Of a DNA stretch of 41,825 nt, positions 9,236 through 18,557 are shown in pieces (position 1 is the stretch's first letter; every line of letters starts with the position of its first letter). The DNA comes from Ideonella sp. MAG2 (GTDB lineage: Bacteria > Pseudomonadota > Gammaproteobacteria > Burkholderiales > Burkholderiaceae_C). The stretch is from NCBI GenBank assembly GCA_004359425.1, contig PTEU01000002.1:397992-439816 (forward strand). The letters run 5' to 3'. A program made the position numbers and the translations under genes. The notes below the pieces were generated by a model that was not told the origin of the DNA, did no database searches, and was given only the letters and a program-made list of their open reading frames with translations.

Positions 9236-10758
9236 ACGCGCAGATGAGATCACCCTGGCTGCGTGCCACCCTGGGTGCCCTGAGCAGCCTGGTGCTGCTG
9301 TGGGGCGTGATGCAGGTCTATGCCTCAGGCCAAACCTTGCTGGCCGTGGTGCTCCTGGCCTGCTCGGCCCTGGCGCTGTGGACCTACACCTCACCGCGCA
9401 CCGGCGCGCTGCGCTATGTGCTGCCGGGCATTGCCACGGCGCTGCTGTTTGTGATCTTCCCCATGGTCTACACCCTGAGCCTGGGCTTCACCAACTACAG
9501 CATGCGCAACCTGCTGGACTTTGAGCGCGCCCGCGAGGTGCTGCTGGAAGAGCGCCTGGTGCTGCCCGACACCGAGCGCAGCTTCAGCCTGCACCCAGTG
9601 GGTAGCCAAGTGCAGATCCACCTGGCCGCCACCGGCACCGAGCCCGCGCTGCAAAGCCCGCCCCTGGACCTGGCGGATGACGCCCCCCGCGCCGTCAGCC
9701 TGAGCCCCGCCCCCGCCAGCGCACCCACAGCCGCCCTGCCGCTGAGCGAGGTGGCCCTGCACCTGGACACCCTGCGCCCACTGAGCCTGAACACCCCCTC
9801 AGGCCAAACGTTAAGGCTGATCAAGCTGCGCGAGTTTGCCCAAACCAAGTCGCTCTACCAGGCCGAGCCCGACGGTAGCTTGAAGGACACACTCACCGGC
9901 ACCCGCTATGCACCCAATGCCGAGACAGGCTTCTTCACCAGTGCCGAGGGCGAGCGCCTGCAACCTGGCTACCGCGTGAATGTGGGTTGGGCCCACTACG
10001 CGCGCCTGGTGCAAGACGAACGCTTTCGGGAGCCCTTCTTCAGCGTATTTGTCTGGACGGTGGTGTTCTCAGGCCTGACCGTTGTGTTTGCCACAGCCCT
10101 GGGCCTGTTCTTGGCCGTGCTGCTGAACTGGGAGCCGCTAGAGGCCAAGGGCCTTTACCGCGTGGTGCTGTTCCTGCCCTACGCGGTGCCGGGCTTCATC
10201 TCCATCTTGATCTTCAAGGGCTTGTTCAACCAGAACCTGGGGGAAATCAACCTGATCTTGAACGCGCTGTTTGGCGTCAAGCCTGCGTGGTTCTCGGACC
10301 CGCTGCTGGCCAAGATCATGCTGCTCATCGTCAACGTCTGGCTGGGCTTTCCGTACATGATGGTGCTGTGCACCGGGCTGATCAAAGCCATTCCGTCGGA
10401 CTTGTACGAGGCCTCGGCCGTGGCTGGCGCCGGGCCGTGGATGAACTTTTACCGCATCACCCTGCCCTTGATCTTGAAGCCACTGACACCGCTGCTGATC
10501 AGCGCCTTTGCCTTCAACTTCAACAACTTTGTGCTGATCAGCCTGCTGACCAACGGCCGCCCAGACCAGCTCGACGCCACCACCCCGGCGGGCACCACCG
10601 ACATCTTGGTCAGCTACACCTGGCGCATCGCGTTTCAAGACTCGGGCCAACAGTTCGGCCTGGCCTCGGCCATCTCCACCGTCATCTTCTTGCTGGTGGC
10701 AGCGGTCACGCTGGTGCAGATGAAGTTCACCAAGATCAACGACGCGCCCGCGCGCTGA
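9232..10758 (+). CDS. malF: Maltodextrin ABC transporter permease (first copy)
   Basis: A 508-residue inner-membrane permease. Two or three membrane segments at the N-terminus are followed by a long periplasmic insertion (about residues 90-260), comparable to the P2 loop of E. coli MalF that contacts the binding protein. The core permease domain follows, with [27 protein letters not shown] and the coupling motif [24 protein letters not shown] (EAA loop), which docks on MalK. The start overlaps the malE stop by four bases. Very similar in plan to the second copy at 30454-31989. Confidence 0.93.
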   Translation: MNAQMRSPWLRATLGALSSLVLLWGVMQVYASGQTLLAVVLLACSALALWTYTSPRTGALRYVLPGIATALLFVIFPMVYTLSLGFTNYSMRNLLDFERAREVLLEERLVLPDTERSFSLHPVGSQVQIHLAATGTEPALQSPPLDLADDAPRAVSLSPAPASAPTAALPLSEVALHLDTLRPLSLNTPSGQTLRLIKLREFAQTKSLYQAEPDGSLKDTLTGTRYAPNAETGFFTSAEGERLQPGYRVNVGWAHYARLVQDERFREPFFSVFVWTVVFSGLTVVFATALGLFLAVLLNWEPLEAKGLYRVVLFLPYAVPGFISILIFKGLFNQNLGEINLILNALFGVKPAWFSDPLLAKIMLLIVNVWLGFPYMMVLCTGLIKAIPSDLYEASAVAGAGPWMNFYRITLPLILKPLTPLLISAFAFNFNNFVLISLLTNGRPDQLDATTPAGTTDILVSYTWRIAFQDSGQQFGLASAISTVIFLLVAAVTLVQMKFTKINDAPAR

Positions 10759-10768
10759 AGGCTTTTCC

Positions 10769-11659
10769 ATGGCCATTGTTCAACCCTCCTCACAGCGCTG
10801 GCGCAAGCTGGCGGCCCACCTGTTTTTGCTCAGCCTGTGCGCAGTGGTGGTCTTCCCATTTTTGGTGGTCGTGTCGGTCTCGCTGCGGCCCGGCAACTTT
10901 GCCAGCGGCTCGCTGATCCCAGACACCATCAGCCTGGAGCACTGGCGCTATGTGCTGGGCTTTTCTTTCATGGGGCCCGATGGCCGCATGGTGGAGCCCG
11001 ACCTGCCGGTGCTGCGCTGGCTGTGGAACTCGGTGAAGGTGGCACTGTTTTCAGGCGCGGTGACGCTGCTGCTGTCCACCACCGCGGCCTATGCGCTGGC
11101 GCGCATGAAGTTCACCGGCAGGCGCCAACTGCTCACGGGCTTGATGCTGATGCAGATGTTCCCGGCCGTGCTGGCCTTGGTGGCCATCTACGCCATTTTT
11201 GACCGCCTGGGTCAGGCCTTCCCGGCCACGGGGCTGAACACGCATGCCTCGCTGGTGCTGGCCTATTCGGGCGGCATTGCCATGCATGTCTGGACGATCA
11301 AAGGCTACTTCGACACCATCCCCGCCGAGATGGAAGAAGCCGCGCGCGTGGACGGCGCCACCGTGTGGCAGACCTTCTGGCGCGTACTACTGCCCATGGC
11401 CTTGCCCATCTTGGCCGTCGTCTTTTTGCTGGCCTTCATCGGCGCCATCATTGAATACCCCGTGGCCTCGGTGCTGCTGAGCCAGCAAGACCAGCTCACG
11501 CTGGCGGTAGGCGCCAAGCTCTTTGTGCAAGAGCACAACTTCCGCTGGGGCGACTTTGCTGCCGCCGCCTTGCTCTCAGGCCTGCCCATCACCGTAATGT
11601 TCTTGCTGGCCCAGCGCTGGATGATCTCTGGCCTAGCGGCCGGTGGCGTCAAGGGCTGA
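10769..11659 (+). CDS. malG: Maltodextrin ABC transporter permease (first copy)
   Basis: A 296-residue MalG-type permease with about six membrane segments. The EAA coupling loop reads [20 protein letters not shown], about 100 residues from the end, and the C-terminus AGGVKG is the usual MalG tail that inserts between the MalK subunits. GAAGG lies 7 bases before the ATG, and only 10 bases separate it from malF. It forms the membrane pore with MalF. Confidence 0.94.
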   Translation: MAIVQPSSQRWRKLAAHLFLLSLCAVVVFPFLVVVSVSLRPGNFASGSLIPDTISLEHWRYVLGFSFMGPDGRMVEPDLPVLRWLWNSVKVALFSGAVTLLLSTTAAYALARMKFTGRRQLLTGLMLMQMFPAVLALVAIYAIFDRLGQAFPATGLNTHASLVLAYSGGIAMHVWTIKGYFDTIPAEMEEAARVDGATVWQTFWRVLLPMALPILAVVFLLAFIGAIIEYPVASVLLSQQDQLTLAVGAKLFVQEHNFRWGDFAAAALLSGLPITVMFLLAQRWMISGLAAGGVKG

Positions 11660-11676
11660 CTCTAAGCAACTTGACC

Positions 11677-13011
11677 ATGCAACGCCGCACCTTCAACACC
11701 TTGCTGGCCGCCTCGGCCGCCAGCGCCACTTTGGCCAAGCCCATGACTGCTCTTGCCGCCCAAACCCCCGCCATGCCCCACCTGCCTTGGACGCGGCAGG
11801 CCAATATCTATGAAGTGAATGTTCGGCAGTACACGCCAGAAGGCACGCTCAAAGCCTTTCAGGCCCACTTGCCGCGCCTGCAGAAGATGGGTGTGGACAT
11901 CCTCTGGTTGATGCCCATTCAGCCCATTGGCAAGAAAGAGCGCAAAGGCAGCCTGGGCAGCTATTACTCGATTGCCGACTACACCGCCGTCAACCCAGAG
12001 TTCGGCAGCTTGGGCGACGTGAAGGCGCTGGTGCAAGAGGCGCATGCGCGCGGCATGAAGGTCATCTTGGATTGGGTGGCCAACCACACCGCCTGGGACC
12101 ACCCTTGGGCTACTCAGCACAAAGATTGGTACAAGCTCAACCCGCAGGGCGAGATCTTCCCGGTCACCTTCAATGAAGGCACGCCGCAGGTGGAGTACTG
12201 GACGGACGTGGTGGCCCTGAACTACGACAGCGCGGCGCTGCGCGAGGCCATGATCGGCGAGATGGCCTTTTGGGTGCGCGAGTGCAATCTGGACGGCTTC
12301 CGCTGCGATGTGGCGGGCCTGGTGCCCACCGCGTTTTGGAACGAGGCCCGGCGCCGCTTAGACGCTATCAAGCCCATGTTCATGCTGGCCGAGTGGAGCG
12401 AGCCCGAGCTGCACGAGCAGGCCTTTGACATGACCTACGGCTGGGACCTGCAAGACGTGTTCAAGACCATCGGCAGCGGCAAAGCGGGCGCCGACGCGCT
12501 GCGCGCCTGGGTGAAGCAGCCCACCGCCAAGCCCTTTCCGGCCCATGCCTACCGCATGCGCTTCACCAGCAACCACGACATCAACTCCTGGCACGGCACC
12601 GACGCCGAGTTGTATGGCCCGGCCTATGGCGCTTGTGCCGTGCTGAGCTTCACGCTGCCCGGCATGCCCTTGATCTATAGCGGCCAAGAAGGCCAGCTCG
12701 ACCGCCGCTTGGCGTTTTTCGAGAAGGACGCTATCACCTGGGACGGCTTCCCGCGCCAAGCTTTTTACGGCGAGCTGATCGCCCTCAAAAAGGCCCACCC
12801 GGCCTTGGCCAATGGGCAATACGGCGCGCCCGTCACGCTGCTGGATGCTGGCAATCCGTCGGTATTTGCTTTTAAACGCCAGCAAAATGGCGATTGGGTG
12901 CAGGTGGTGGTCAATGTATCTGCCGCTCCACAGCACTACAGGCTGCAAGAGCAAGAGGCTGAGCTAGGCCCCTGGCAGTGGGCGCTGACAGCCGCCCCCG
13001 CGAGTGCCTGA
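11677..13011 (+). CDS. Exported GH13 alpha-amylase
   Basis: A 444-residue GH13 enzyme. The start QRRTFNTLLAASAASA looks like a twin-arginine signal, so it is probably folded in the cytoplasm and exported to the periplasm. Conserved regions are visible in order: ILDWVANH (region I), FRCDVAG (nucleophile Asp), MLAEWSEP (acid/base Glu) and TSNHDINSW (transition-state Asp). ATG 11677 was chosen over an in-frame TTG six bases upstream. It is the last gene of the malEFG operon, 17 bases after malG, and would trim dextrins after the TonB receptor brings them in. Confidence 0.92.
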   Translation: MQRRTFNTLLAASAASATLAKPMTALAAQTPAMPHLPWTRQANIYEVNVRQYTPEGTLKAFQAHLPRLQKMGVDILWLMPIQPIGKKERKGSLGSYYSIADYTAVNPEFGSLGDVKALVQEAHARGMKVILDWVANHTAWDHPWATQHKDWYKLNPQGEIFPVTFNEGTPQVEYWTDVVALNYDSAALREAMIGEMAFWVRECNLDGFRCDVAGLVPTAFWNEARRRLDAIKPMFMLAEWSEPELHEQAFDMTYGWDLQDVFKTIGSGKAGADALRAWVKQPTAKPFPAHAYRMRFTSNHDINSWHGTDAELYGPAYGACAVLSFTLPGMPLIYSGQEGQLDRRLAFFEKDAITWDGFPRQAFYGELIALKKAHPALANGQYGAPVTLLDAGNPSVFAFKRQQNGDWVQVVVNVSAAPQHYRLQEQEAELGPWQWALTAAPASA

Positions 13012-13014
13012 ACA

Positions 13015-13035
13015 GCCCCCCTGGCCGCAGGGGGC
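13015..13035 (+). terminator. Possible weak terminator hairpin after the mal operon
   Basis: GCCCCC (13015-13020) can pair with GGGGGC (13030-13035) around a 9-base loop. There is no T-run, so it may instead be a Rho-dependent stop or an mRNA 3' stabiliser. Confidence 0.3.
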
Positions 13036-13087
13036 CAAACAGGGCATTGAAGGAGGATAATCGAGAGACCTCCCTAAATTGATCATC

Positions 13088-13666
13088 ATGTCCGAGCCCA
13101 CCCAGTCTGTTGCTGCCGCAGCCCCCGTGGCCCTCTCCCCCACCCTGCGCGAGCAGCAACGCCATGCGTTTTCGCGCGAGGAACTGCTCGCCTGTGGCCG
13201 TGGCGAGTTATTCGGCCCGGGCAACGCCCGCCTGCCCCTTCCCAATATGTTGATGATGGACCGCATCGTCCGCATCGACGACACCGGCGGTGACCACGGC
13301 AAGGGCTATATCGAAGCCGAGTTGGACATCCACCCCGATCTCTGGTTCTTTGGCTGCCATTTCGAGGGCGACCCCGTCATGCCCGGCTGCCTAGGCCTGG
13401 ATGCGTTGTGGCAGTTGGTGGGCTTTTGGCTGGGCTGGCGTGGCAACCCTGGCCGTGGCCGCGCCCTGGGCGCTGGCGAGGTCAAGTTTTTTGGCCAGGT
13501 GCTGCCTACCGTCAAAACGGTGACCTACAAGCTGCACCTCAAGCGCGTGGTCGAGCGCAAGCTGGTCATGGGCATTGCCGACGGCCATATGTATGCCGAC
13601 GGCCGCGAGATCTACACCGCCACCGACCTCAAGGTGGGCCTGTTCACTTCTACGGATAACTTCTGA
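13088..13666 (+). CDS. fabA: 3-hydroxydecanoyl-ACP dehydratase/isomerase
   Basis: A 192-residue FabA. It dehydrates 3-hydroxydecanoyl-ACP and isomerises trans-2- to cis-3-decenoyl-ACP, the branch point to unsaturated fatty acids. The catalytic histidine lies in [14 protein letters not shown] (His91) and the aspartate in [12 protein letters not shown] (Asp105); the 14-residue spacing equals His70/Asp84 of E. coli. The N-terminus is about 20 residues longer than in E. coli. AGGAGG lies about 35 bases upstream and can pair with CCTCC at 13069, so start selection is uncertain; ATG 13088 is the first ATG. Its stop overlaps the fabB start, the usual fabA-fabB arrangement. Confidence 0.96.
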   Translation: MSEPTQSVAAAAPVALSPTLREQQRHAFSREELLACGRGELFGPGNARLPLPNMLMMDRIVRIDDTGGDHGKGYIEAELDIHPDLWFFGCHFEGDPVMPGCLGLDALWQLVGFWLGWRGNPGRGRALGAGEVKFFGQVLPTVKTVTYKLHLKRVVERKLVMGIADGHMYADGREIYTATDLKVGLFTSTDNF

Positions 13667-14880
13667 TGCGTCGCGTTGTCGTCACCGGTTTGGGCATTGT
13701 TTCTAGCATTGGCAACAACGCCGATGAAGTCACCACCAGCCTGCGCGAAGGCCGCTCGGGCATCCAGTTCAACCCCGCCTATGCCGAGAAGGCCATGCGC
13801 TGCCAGGTCAGCGCCAGGCCTAACCTCAAACTTGAGGAGGTCATCGACCGCCGCCAGTACCGCTTCATGGGCGAGGCCGCAGGCTATGCCTACTTGGCCA
13901 TGCAGCAGGCCATTGCCCACAGCGGCCTGACGCCCGAGCAAGTCTCCAACCCACGCACCGGCTTGGTGGCAGGCTCCGGTGGTGCCTCCAGCGCCAACCA
14001 AGTCTTGGCAGCGGACACCCTGCGCGACAAAGGCATCAAGCGCGTCGGCCCCTTCATGGTCACCAAGACCATGGGCTCCACCGTCTCGGCCTGCCTGGCC
14101 ACGCCCTTTGCCATCAAAGGCGTTAACTACAGCATCACCTCGGCCTGCTCTACCAGCGCCCACTGCATCGGCCATGCCGCACAGCTCATCGCCTGGGGCA
14201 TGCAAGACGTGATGTTTACCGGTGGTGGCGAGGAAGAAAGCTGGGAGCAATCCCTTCTGTTCGACGGCATGGGGGCCATGTCCAGCAAGTACAACGACAC
14301 GCCCAGCACCGCCTCACGCGCCTTTGACGCCACCCGCGACGGCTTTGTCATTGCTGGCGGCGGCGGCATGCTGGTGCTGGAAAGCCTGGAGCACGCCCAA
14401 GCTCGTGGTGCCACCATCTTGGCCGAGTTGGTGGGCTTTGGTGCCACCTCTGACGGCTACGACATGGTGGCCCCCAGCGGCGAAGGCGCGGTGCGCTGCA
14501 TGCAGCAAGCCATGGCCACCGTGAAGTCCCCCGTGGACTACATCAACGCCCACGGCACCTCCACCCCTGTGGGCGACCTGGCCGAGCTGGGTGCCGTTAA
14601 AACCGTGTTTGGCGACGAGATACCGCGCATCAGCTCCACCAAGTCCCTGACCGGCCACTCCCTGGGTGCCGCCGGCGTGCAAGAAGCCATTTACTGCCTG
14701 CTGATGATGCAAAACAACTTCGCCGCAGCCTCGGCCCACATCGAGCAGTTGGACCCAGCCGCTGAAGGCCTGCCCATCTTGCGCGAGCGTTATGACGGCC
14801 CACTCAACACCGTGATGTCCAACAGCTTTGGCTTTGGCGGCACGAATGCAACGCTGGTGTTCAGCAAGTTTGTGGGTTGA
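13666..14880 (+). CDS. fabB: 3-oxoacyl-ACP synthase I
   Basis: A 404-residue KAS I that condenses acyl-ACP with malonyl-ACP and elongates the cis-3-decenoyl product of FabA. The active site is complete: Cys161 in [15 protein letters not shown], His296 in [12 protein letters not shown] and His331 in [13 protein letters not shown]. The C-terminal [15 protein letters not shown] is also diagnostic. Its ATG overlaps the fabA stop (TGATG). A strong terminator follows. Confidence 0.97.
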   Translation: MRRVVVTGLGIVSSIGNNADEVTTSLREGRSGIQFNPAYAEKAMRCQVSARPNLKLEEVIDRRQYRFMGEAAGYAYLAMQQAIAHSGLTPEQVSNPRTGLVAGSGGASSANQVLAADTLRDKGIKRVGPFMVTKTMGSTVSACLATPFAIKGVNYSITSACSTSAHCIGHAAQLIAWGMQDVMFTGGGEEESWEQSLLFDGMGAMSSKYNDTPSTASRAFDATRDGFVIAGGGGMLVLESLEHAQARGATILAELVGFGATSDGYDMVAPSGEGAVRCMQQAMATVKSPVDYINAHGTSTPVGDLAELGAVKTVFGDEIPRISSTKSLTGHSLGAAGVQEAIYCLLMMQNNFAAASAHIEQLDPAAEGLPILRERYDGPLNTVMSNSFGFGGTNATLVFSKFVG

Positions 14881-14904
14881 TGGAGCTGGACGCCCGATAG
14901 AGCA

Positions 14905-14929
14905 AAGCCGCCTCGGGGCGGCTTTTTCT
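14905..14929 (+). terminator. Rho-independent terminator after fabB
   Basis: A perfect 8-bp stem, AAGCCGCC (14905-14912) with GGCGGCTT (14917-14924), around a TCGG loop and followed by a T-run. It may also serve the convergent gene that ends at 14950. Confidence 0.9.
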
Positions 14930-14949
14930 TGAGGCGTGCTCTTGGCAGC

Positions 14950-15897
14950 TCAGGGCTGCGCGGCATCCAGCAGCAGACTCTCATCCAACATGTGTTGGAC
15001 GGTATCCGCCTGCAAACGGTCGCGCCGCCGCTTGGCAGGAGGCCGGTCCGCAAGCTCGGACAACCAGCGTTTGAATGCCACAAAAATGCTGGGCTTCACC
15101 GTACTCATCAAGGCCATGCGGCCCGTGACAGACACCACCGGCACTTCATAGCGAGGGGCTTGCAAGAACTGCTCTGCCTGCTGGGCCTGAACGGGCCAGA
15201 GGTCCTCCTCGTCACTTGAAAAGCGCACCGGGTGGGGGTCATCCGCCTGCGCCATGCGCCGCAAGAAGTCGACCGCAAAGCCTCGGTTGTTGATGGCGGA
15301 CTCCAACTGCCCCTCCATCCGCCTGAAGCTGGGATCCACGCGCTGCAGCACGCCCAACACAGACGTGTCGAGCTGGCCCATCGTGCTGAAGAACTGCACC
15401 CGCTTGCGCACATCCCATAGCAAGTCGACATCTTGGGTGGCCAAGGCGGCCGCCTGTAAGCGCACGGATGCGGCAGCCTCATAGGCGTACATGGCGTGTG
15501 TGCCCACCACGGTGAAAAAAGGTGCCAAGCCTGAGCGCTCCAGCTCGTTGAGCAGGTTCACCACCAGGGTCGGCACTCGCCCCACCTTCAGTGCCTTGTT
15601 CATGCGCTCTGCCTCGCGCAGCGCCTCTGTCAATGCTGCAAGCCGCTCTTGAGCACGCTGCTTACCCTGGGTGAATGCGGCCCACTGGGCTTCGGTGGCT
15701 GGGTCACGCCGCCCCAAGCGTAGCTGCCGATTGTCTGGACGGGTGCGCACCAGGTATTCGTAGTCCCCCTCGCGTTTGAAGTACATGCCGCCCGAAAAGC
15801 GCGCCGCCGCTCCTTGAGCCACGCGCCATTCCTGAAAAATGGCCGTGGCATCAATGGCTTGGCGTGCCGCGTTGTCAGACAGGGGGAGGTAGAGCAT
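14950..15897 (-). CDS. GSU2403-type nucleotidyltransferase-fold protein
   Basis: A protein of about 315 residues. The central part FFTVVGTHAMYAYEAAASVR followed by ATQDVDLLWD (about residues 130-160) matches the GSU2403 family of the polymerase-beta-like nucleotidyltransferase fold (a G-x-x-A-x-x-x-Y stretch, then D-x-D metal ligands). The N-terminal third is rich in charged helices. The substrate is unknown; relatives include toxin-like and housekeeping nucleotidyltransferases. The start may be ATG 15897 or the adjoining GTG 15900, and no ribosome site is clear. The first codons fall inside a palindrome (15898-15933), which may be an operator. Convergent with fabB, and no partner gene is adjacent on its strand. 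Confidence 0.75.
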   Translation of the reverse strand: MLYLPLSDNAARQAIDATAIFQEWRVAQGAAARFSGGMYFKREGDYEYLVRTRPDNRQLRLGRRDPATEAQWAAFTQGKQRAQERLAALTEALREAERMNKALKVGRVPTLVVNLLNELERSGLAPFFTVVGTHAMYAYEAAASVRLQAAALATQDVDLLWDVRKRVQFFSTMGQLDTSVLGVLQRVDPSFRRMEGQLESAINNRGFAVDFLRRMAQADDPHPVRFSSDEEDLWPVQAQQAEQFLQAPRYEVPVVSVTGRMALMSTVKPSIFVAFKRWLSELADRPPAKRRRDRLQADTVQHMLDESLLLDAAQP

Positions 15898-15933
15898 CAC
15901 CGTACGAATTATGTTTTTTAACTTTATACGGTG
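15898..15933. promoter_or_regulatory. Inverted repeat upstream of the nucleotidyltransferase-like gene
   Basis: CACCGTA (15898-15904) and TACGGTG (15927-15933) are perfect 7-bp arms 22 bases apart, with an AT-rich centre unlike the surrounding DNA. The position at the start codon suggests a protein-binding site or a promoter with flanking operators. The rest of the gap up to 16074 holds the short hairpin GAGCG-GAATT-CGCTC and a copy of the ATCAACAACTTA motif, but no gene. Confidence 0.4.
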
Positions 15934-16074
15934 AATCGTTTTAAATCAACAACTTAATAGGACGCCACTTCCTAGCAGTAGCAGAGTAAGCGAGCGGAAT
16001 TCGCTCCCTGCCTTAGCAGCGCCGCGCGGCAGCAATTTTCAGCATGCTATTGGGCGTGTCGCGACGCATCCCCA

Positions 16075-16332
16075 TCACCAAGCCACCACCACAGCAAACC
16101 CTGCAAACAGAGCTGCCAAACCCAGAAGCGCCAGCCCATTGCGGGTCAAGACCCGCTGCCCGTCCCGCACAAAGCTGAGCGCACCTGCCGCGCTGTGAAT
16201 GCGAGCCTCTTGGCCGTCCAGAGCCTCACCGCGCCAGCGGCCAAGCGTCAGCACAGCCAGCACGAGGCGGCCTGCAGTGACCACCACAATGTCGACGAGC
16301 AAGTAGCCCACCACACTCGCTAATGCGTCCAT
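16075..16332 (-). CDS. Small hypothetical membrane protein
   Basis: An 85-residue protein with two hydrophobic segments, about residues 5-27 (VGYLLVDIVVVTAGRLVLAVL) and 64-84 (GLALLGLAALFAGFAVVVAW), joined by a charged loop. GGAGGAG sits directly before the ATG, which supports this start rather than longer forms. It begins 10 bases after the BrnA-like gene ends and is likely co-transcribed with it. No function is recognised. Confidence 0.65.
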   Translation of the reverse strand: MDALASVVGYLLVDIVVVTAGRLVLAVLTLGRWRGEALDGQEARIHSAAGALSFVRDGQRVLTRNGLALLGLAALFAGFAVVVAW

Positions 16333-16342
16333 CACTCCTCCC

Positions 16343-16606
16343 TCAAACCGCTCGCAACTCTTCTCGCAAAACTTGGCGCAGCATCGCAACGGTCAAGGGT
16401 TCAGCCTGCGGTTTTTCAGGGGGGGTCAACACCGCCTGCCGCAGCAAGGCATTGATCAGGGTTTGATAGCCCACACCGGCTTGTTCGGCCTGAGCACGAA
16501 AGTGCTCGATGACATCGTCATCCAACATGATCGTGATGCGCGTCTTGCCCGGTGAAGGCACCACCGCCCCGCGCTTCGCCTTGCTGAAGTCATAGTGTTC
16601 ACGCAC
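16343..16606 (-). CDS. BrnA-like antitoxin, apparently without a BrnT toxin
   Basis: An 87-residue protein with REHYDFSKAKRGAVV at the N-terminus, then GKTRITIMLDDDVIEHFRAQ and YQTLINALLRQAV, the signature of BrnA antitoxins (ribbon-helix-helix DNA binding). GTG 16606 is chosen because GGAG lies 7 bases upstream. The usual brnT toxin gene immediately upstream is absent: upstream lies the divergent HTH gene, and downstream a small membrane protein. It may be an orphan antitoxin, or the membrane protein may be a replacement partner. The C-terminal 25 residues (PEKPQAEPLTVAMLRQVLRE) extend beyond the family core. Confidence 0.75.
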   Translation of the reverse strand: MREHYDFSKAKRGAVVPSPGKTRITIMLDDDVIEHFRAQAEQAGVGYQTLINALLRQAVLTPPEKPQAEPLTVAMLRQVLREELRAV

Positions 16607-16670
16607 GGTACTGCTCCGATTCACGGACAACGAGTTAAAGACGGCCTTGAACCGGCTGAAGAAGCTGTAG
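16599..16670 (+). pseudogene. Possible 3' remnant of a HigB-type toxin gene
   Basis: The plus strand reads LLRFTDNELKTALNRLKKL then TAG, nine bases before the HTH antitoxin start. This resembles the C-terminal helix of Gp49/HigB-like toxins (pattern ...EL..AL.RLK..), and the spacing is typical of a toxin-antitoxin pair. An in-frame stop lies at 16593, so no full toxin exists. The match is short and could be chance. Confidence 0.25.
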
Positions 16671-16679
16671 GAAGCCCCC

Positions 16680-16985
16680 ATGACCAAACACATCGGTAGT
16701 AATTTTGACGACTTCCTTCAAGAGGAAGGCATGCACGAAGAGGTGACCGCAGCCGCCGTGAAGCGCGTCATCGCATGGCAGTTCGCTCAGGCGATGAAGG
16801 ACCAAAAGATCAGCAAGACCGAAATGGCAGCCCGCATGCACACCAGCCGCATGGTGGTGAACCGCTTGCTGGACGAGCGCGACACCAGCGTGACCCTGGC
16901 CACCCTGGCCCGCGCCAGCGTGGCGCTGGGGACACCGTTGCGGTTTGAGCTGGGTAGCCAGCCAGCGCGAGCTGAGGTGACGTGA
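16680..16985 (+). CDS. XRE-family HTH regulator, HigA-like antitoxin
   Basis: A 101-residue DNA-binding protein. The start GSNFDDFLQEEG and the helix-turn-helix SKTEMAARMHTSRMVVNRLLD (about residues 46-66), followed by VTLATLARASVALG, are typical of HigA-type antitoxins that repress their own operon. AGGAAG precedes the ATG. No complete toxin gene is upstream, only a possible remnant, so it may be solitary. Divergent from the BrnA-like gene. Confidence 0.8.
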   Translation: MTKHIGSNFDDFLQEEGMHEEVTAAAVKRVIAWQFAQAMKDQKISKTEMAARMHTSRMVVNRLLDERDTSVTLATLARASVALGTPLRFELGSQPARAEVT

Positions 16986-16994
16986 GACACCCGC

Positions 16995-18179
16995 TCACTT
17001 GGCAGGCAAACTCACATACCCCGTCCGCTCCACCAGCGTCTGCCCCTGCTCAGAGCGAATCCAATCGACGAAGCGCTTGGTATCTCCTTGCGGTGGCCCT
17101 AGCGTTGCGGCGTAGAACTCGGTGCTGTAGGGATAGCTGCCATCTCCGATGCTGGCGGGTGTGGGCGCGACCCCATCCACCGACAGCAGATGAATGCCGC
17201 CGGGCTGAAGCATTTGAGTGACAAACACGCGGAAGGAATAGCCGATGGCGCCGGGGTAGTTGGTGTAGTCGCGGGTTTGCTGCACCACACCGCCCATGCC
17301 ACCCACCACATGGTGGGTCAGCGCAGGCATCAAAGGCGTCTCGCCCATGATCTTCTGCAACATGGATTGGCTGCCGCTGCCCTCCGGGCGCTGAAAGGCA
17401 ATGATCCTGCCCGCGCGCCCACCCACTTGCGCCCAGTCCGTGATCTTGCCTGTATAGATGTCACGGATCTGTGCGCTGCTCAACTGACGCACCGGGTTGT
17501 CGGCGGCCACATAGAACACAAAGGCTTCACGCCCAATCGGGGTGAGGTGCAAGTCCAGCCCTGCATCCTTGGCGCTGGCACGCTGCGCCTTGCTGGGGCC
17601 GGCCACAAAGGCAATGTCCGTCTCCCGGGCCAACAGGCGCTCGTAAGCCACCGAGGTCTTGTTGACCTGAACCCGCTCAGCCAACACCTCAGGCGCCACC
17701 GTGGGCCACACCGCCGCCGTGAACGCCGCATACAGCGGGTACAGCGCCGTTGCGCCGTCCATGCGCGGCAACTGTACGGCCTCAAGCCTCAGCGCGGCCG
17801 GGCCGTCCAACTTGGCCAGCTTGGGGTTGTTGGGCTGCGGGCTGTAAGCCAACAAACTAGGCTCGGCCGCACTGATACGCAGATAAGCTGCCTCTTGCCG
17901 CGCCTGCCACTCCACCCACGCCCCCAAGACCGTGGCTGCCAGAGCACACAGGGCCGACACCCACAGCGCCCAGCGCCGCGCCCGCTGAGAAAACACCGCC
18001 AGCGTGAAAGCAGTGGCTGCCGCTGCCACGCCCACATAGACCCAAGCGCCGAGCACCGCTGAGCCCCCCGCAAAAGCAAAGCCCAGCAGGCAGATGACGA
18101 GCAGCACGGTCAAGCCCACTAGGCAGATCAGCTCCACCAGCAGACGAACCCAGAAAGGGCGGTGACTCAGTCCCCACAT
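16995..18179 (-). CDS. Membrane-anchored PstS-like substrate-binding protein
   Basis: A 394-residue protein. Three hydrophobic segments lie in about the first 90 residues (LLVELICLVGLTVLLVICLL; AWVYVGVAAAATAFTLAVF; WALWVSALCALAATVLGAWV). A periplasmic-binding-protein domain of the phosphate-binding (PBP-like) type fills the rest, with DIAFVAGPSKAQR, QIRDIYTGKITDWAQVGG and FQRPEGSGSQSMLQKIMG. The last is the typical PstS oxyanion-binding loop. Usual PstS proteins have a cleaved signal only, so the triple membrane anchor is unusual. No pstCAB genes are nearby. AAGGAGCC precedes the ATG. It may be a phosphate sensor or receptor rather than a transporter subunit. Confidence 0.8.
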   Translation of the reverse strand: MWGLSHRPFWVRLLVELICLVGLTVLLVICLLGFAFAGGSAVLGAWVYVGVAAAATAFTLAVFSQRARRWALWVSALCALAATVLGAWVEWQARQEAAYLRISAAEPSLLAYSPQPNNPKLAKLDGPAALRLEAVQLPRMDGATALYPLYAAFTAAVWPTVAPEVLAERVQVNKTSVAYERLLARETDIAFVAGPSKAQRASAKDAGLDLHLTPIGREAFVFYVAADNPVRQLSSAQIRDIYTGKITDWAQVGGRAGRIIAFQRPEGSGSQSMLQKIMGETPLMPALTHHVVGGMGGVVQQTRDYTNYPGAIGYSFRVFVTQMLQPGGIHLLSVDGVAPTPASIGDGSYPYSTEFYAATLGPPQGDTKRFVDWIRSEQGQTLVERTGYVSLPAK

Positions 18180-18557
18180 GGTTGATGGCTCCTTGGATGT
18201 TTCGATGCGTGCGCCTAGTTCATGCGCCTCCCACTGAACAGCGGGTACCTGGCACGATGCCTCAGTCCGTCTTTCTTGCTCATCTCTCGCTCTCCAGTGT
18301 GCATTTCCTGCTTCAGCAATGAACTACCAGGGGCAAGGCCACCCCACACGCTAGTGGCAAAACCGGAGTCAGCAGGTCTCAGCGCCGGTCATAATGGTGC
18401 GCATCAGCGGGGGCCGCAGCATCACCCCCCTAATACAAACCAAGACGCAGCTTGCCGCCGACACCACATGGTTCAGTTCAACACGGTGTATCTTCAGCGA
18501 TCGGCGGCTGTGCTGTCTCCTGCCTTGGTGACGCGGCAGAAAAACGCTATTCGTTTC
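18180..18557. other. Gap without a recognisable gene
   Basis: This 378-bp stretch separates the PstS-like gene (minus) from a small secreted protein (plus). An open frame runs through it on the plus strand, but its translation (many Pro, His and Arg residues) looks non-coding and the downstream signal peptide gives a better start. No repeat, RNA gene or clear promoter was seen. The first 25 bases hold the ribosome site of the minus-strand gene. Confidence 0.5.

Noticed and set aside
18222..18557. N-terminal extension of the small secreted protein
   Set aside because: It would bury a clear signal peptide inside the protein, and its composition looks non-coding.
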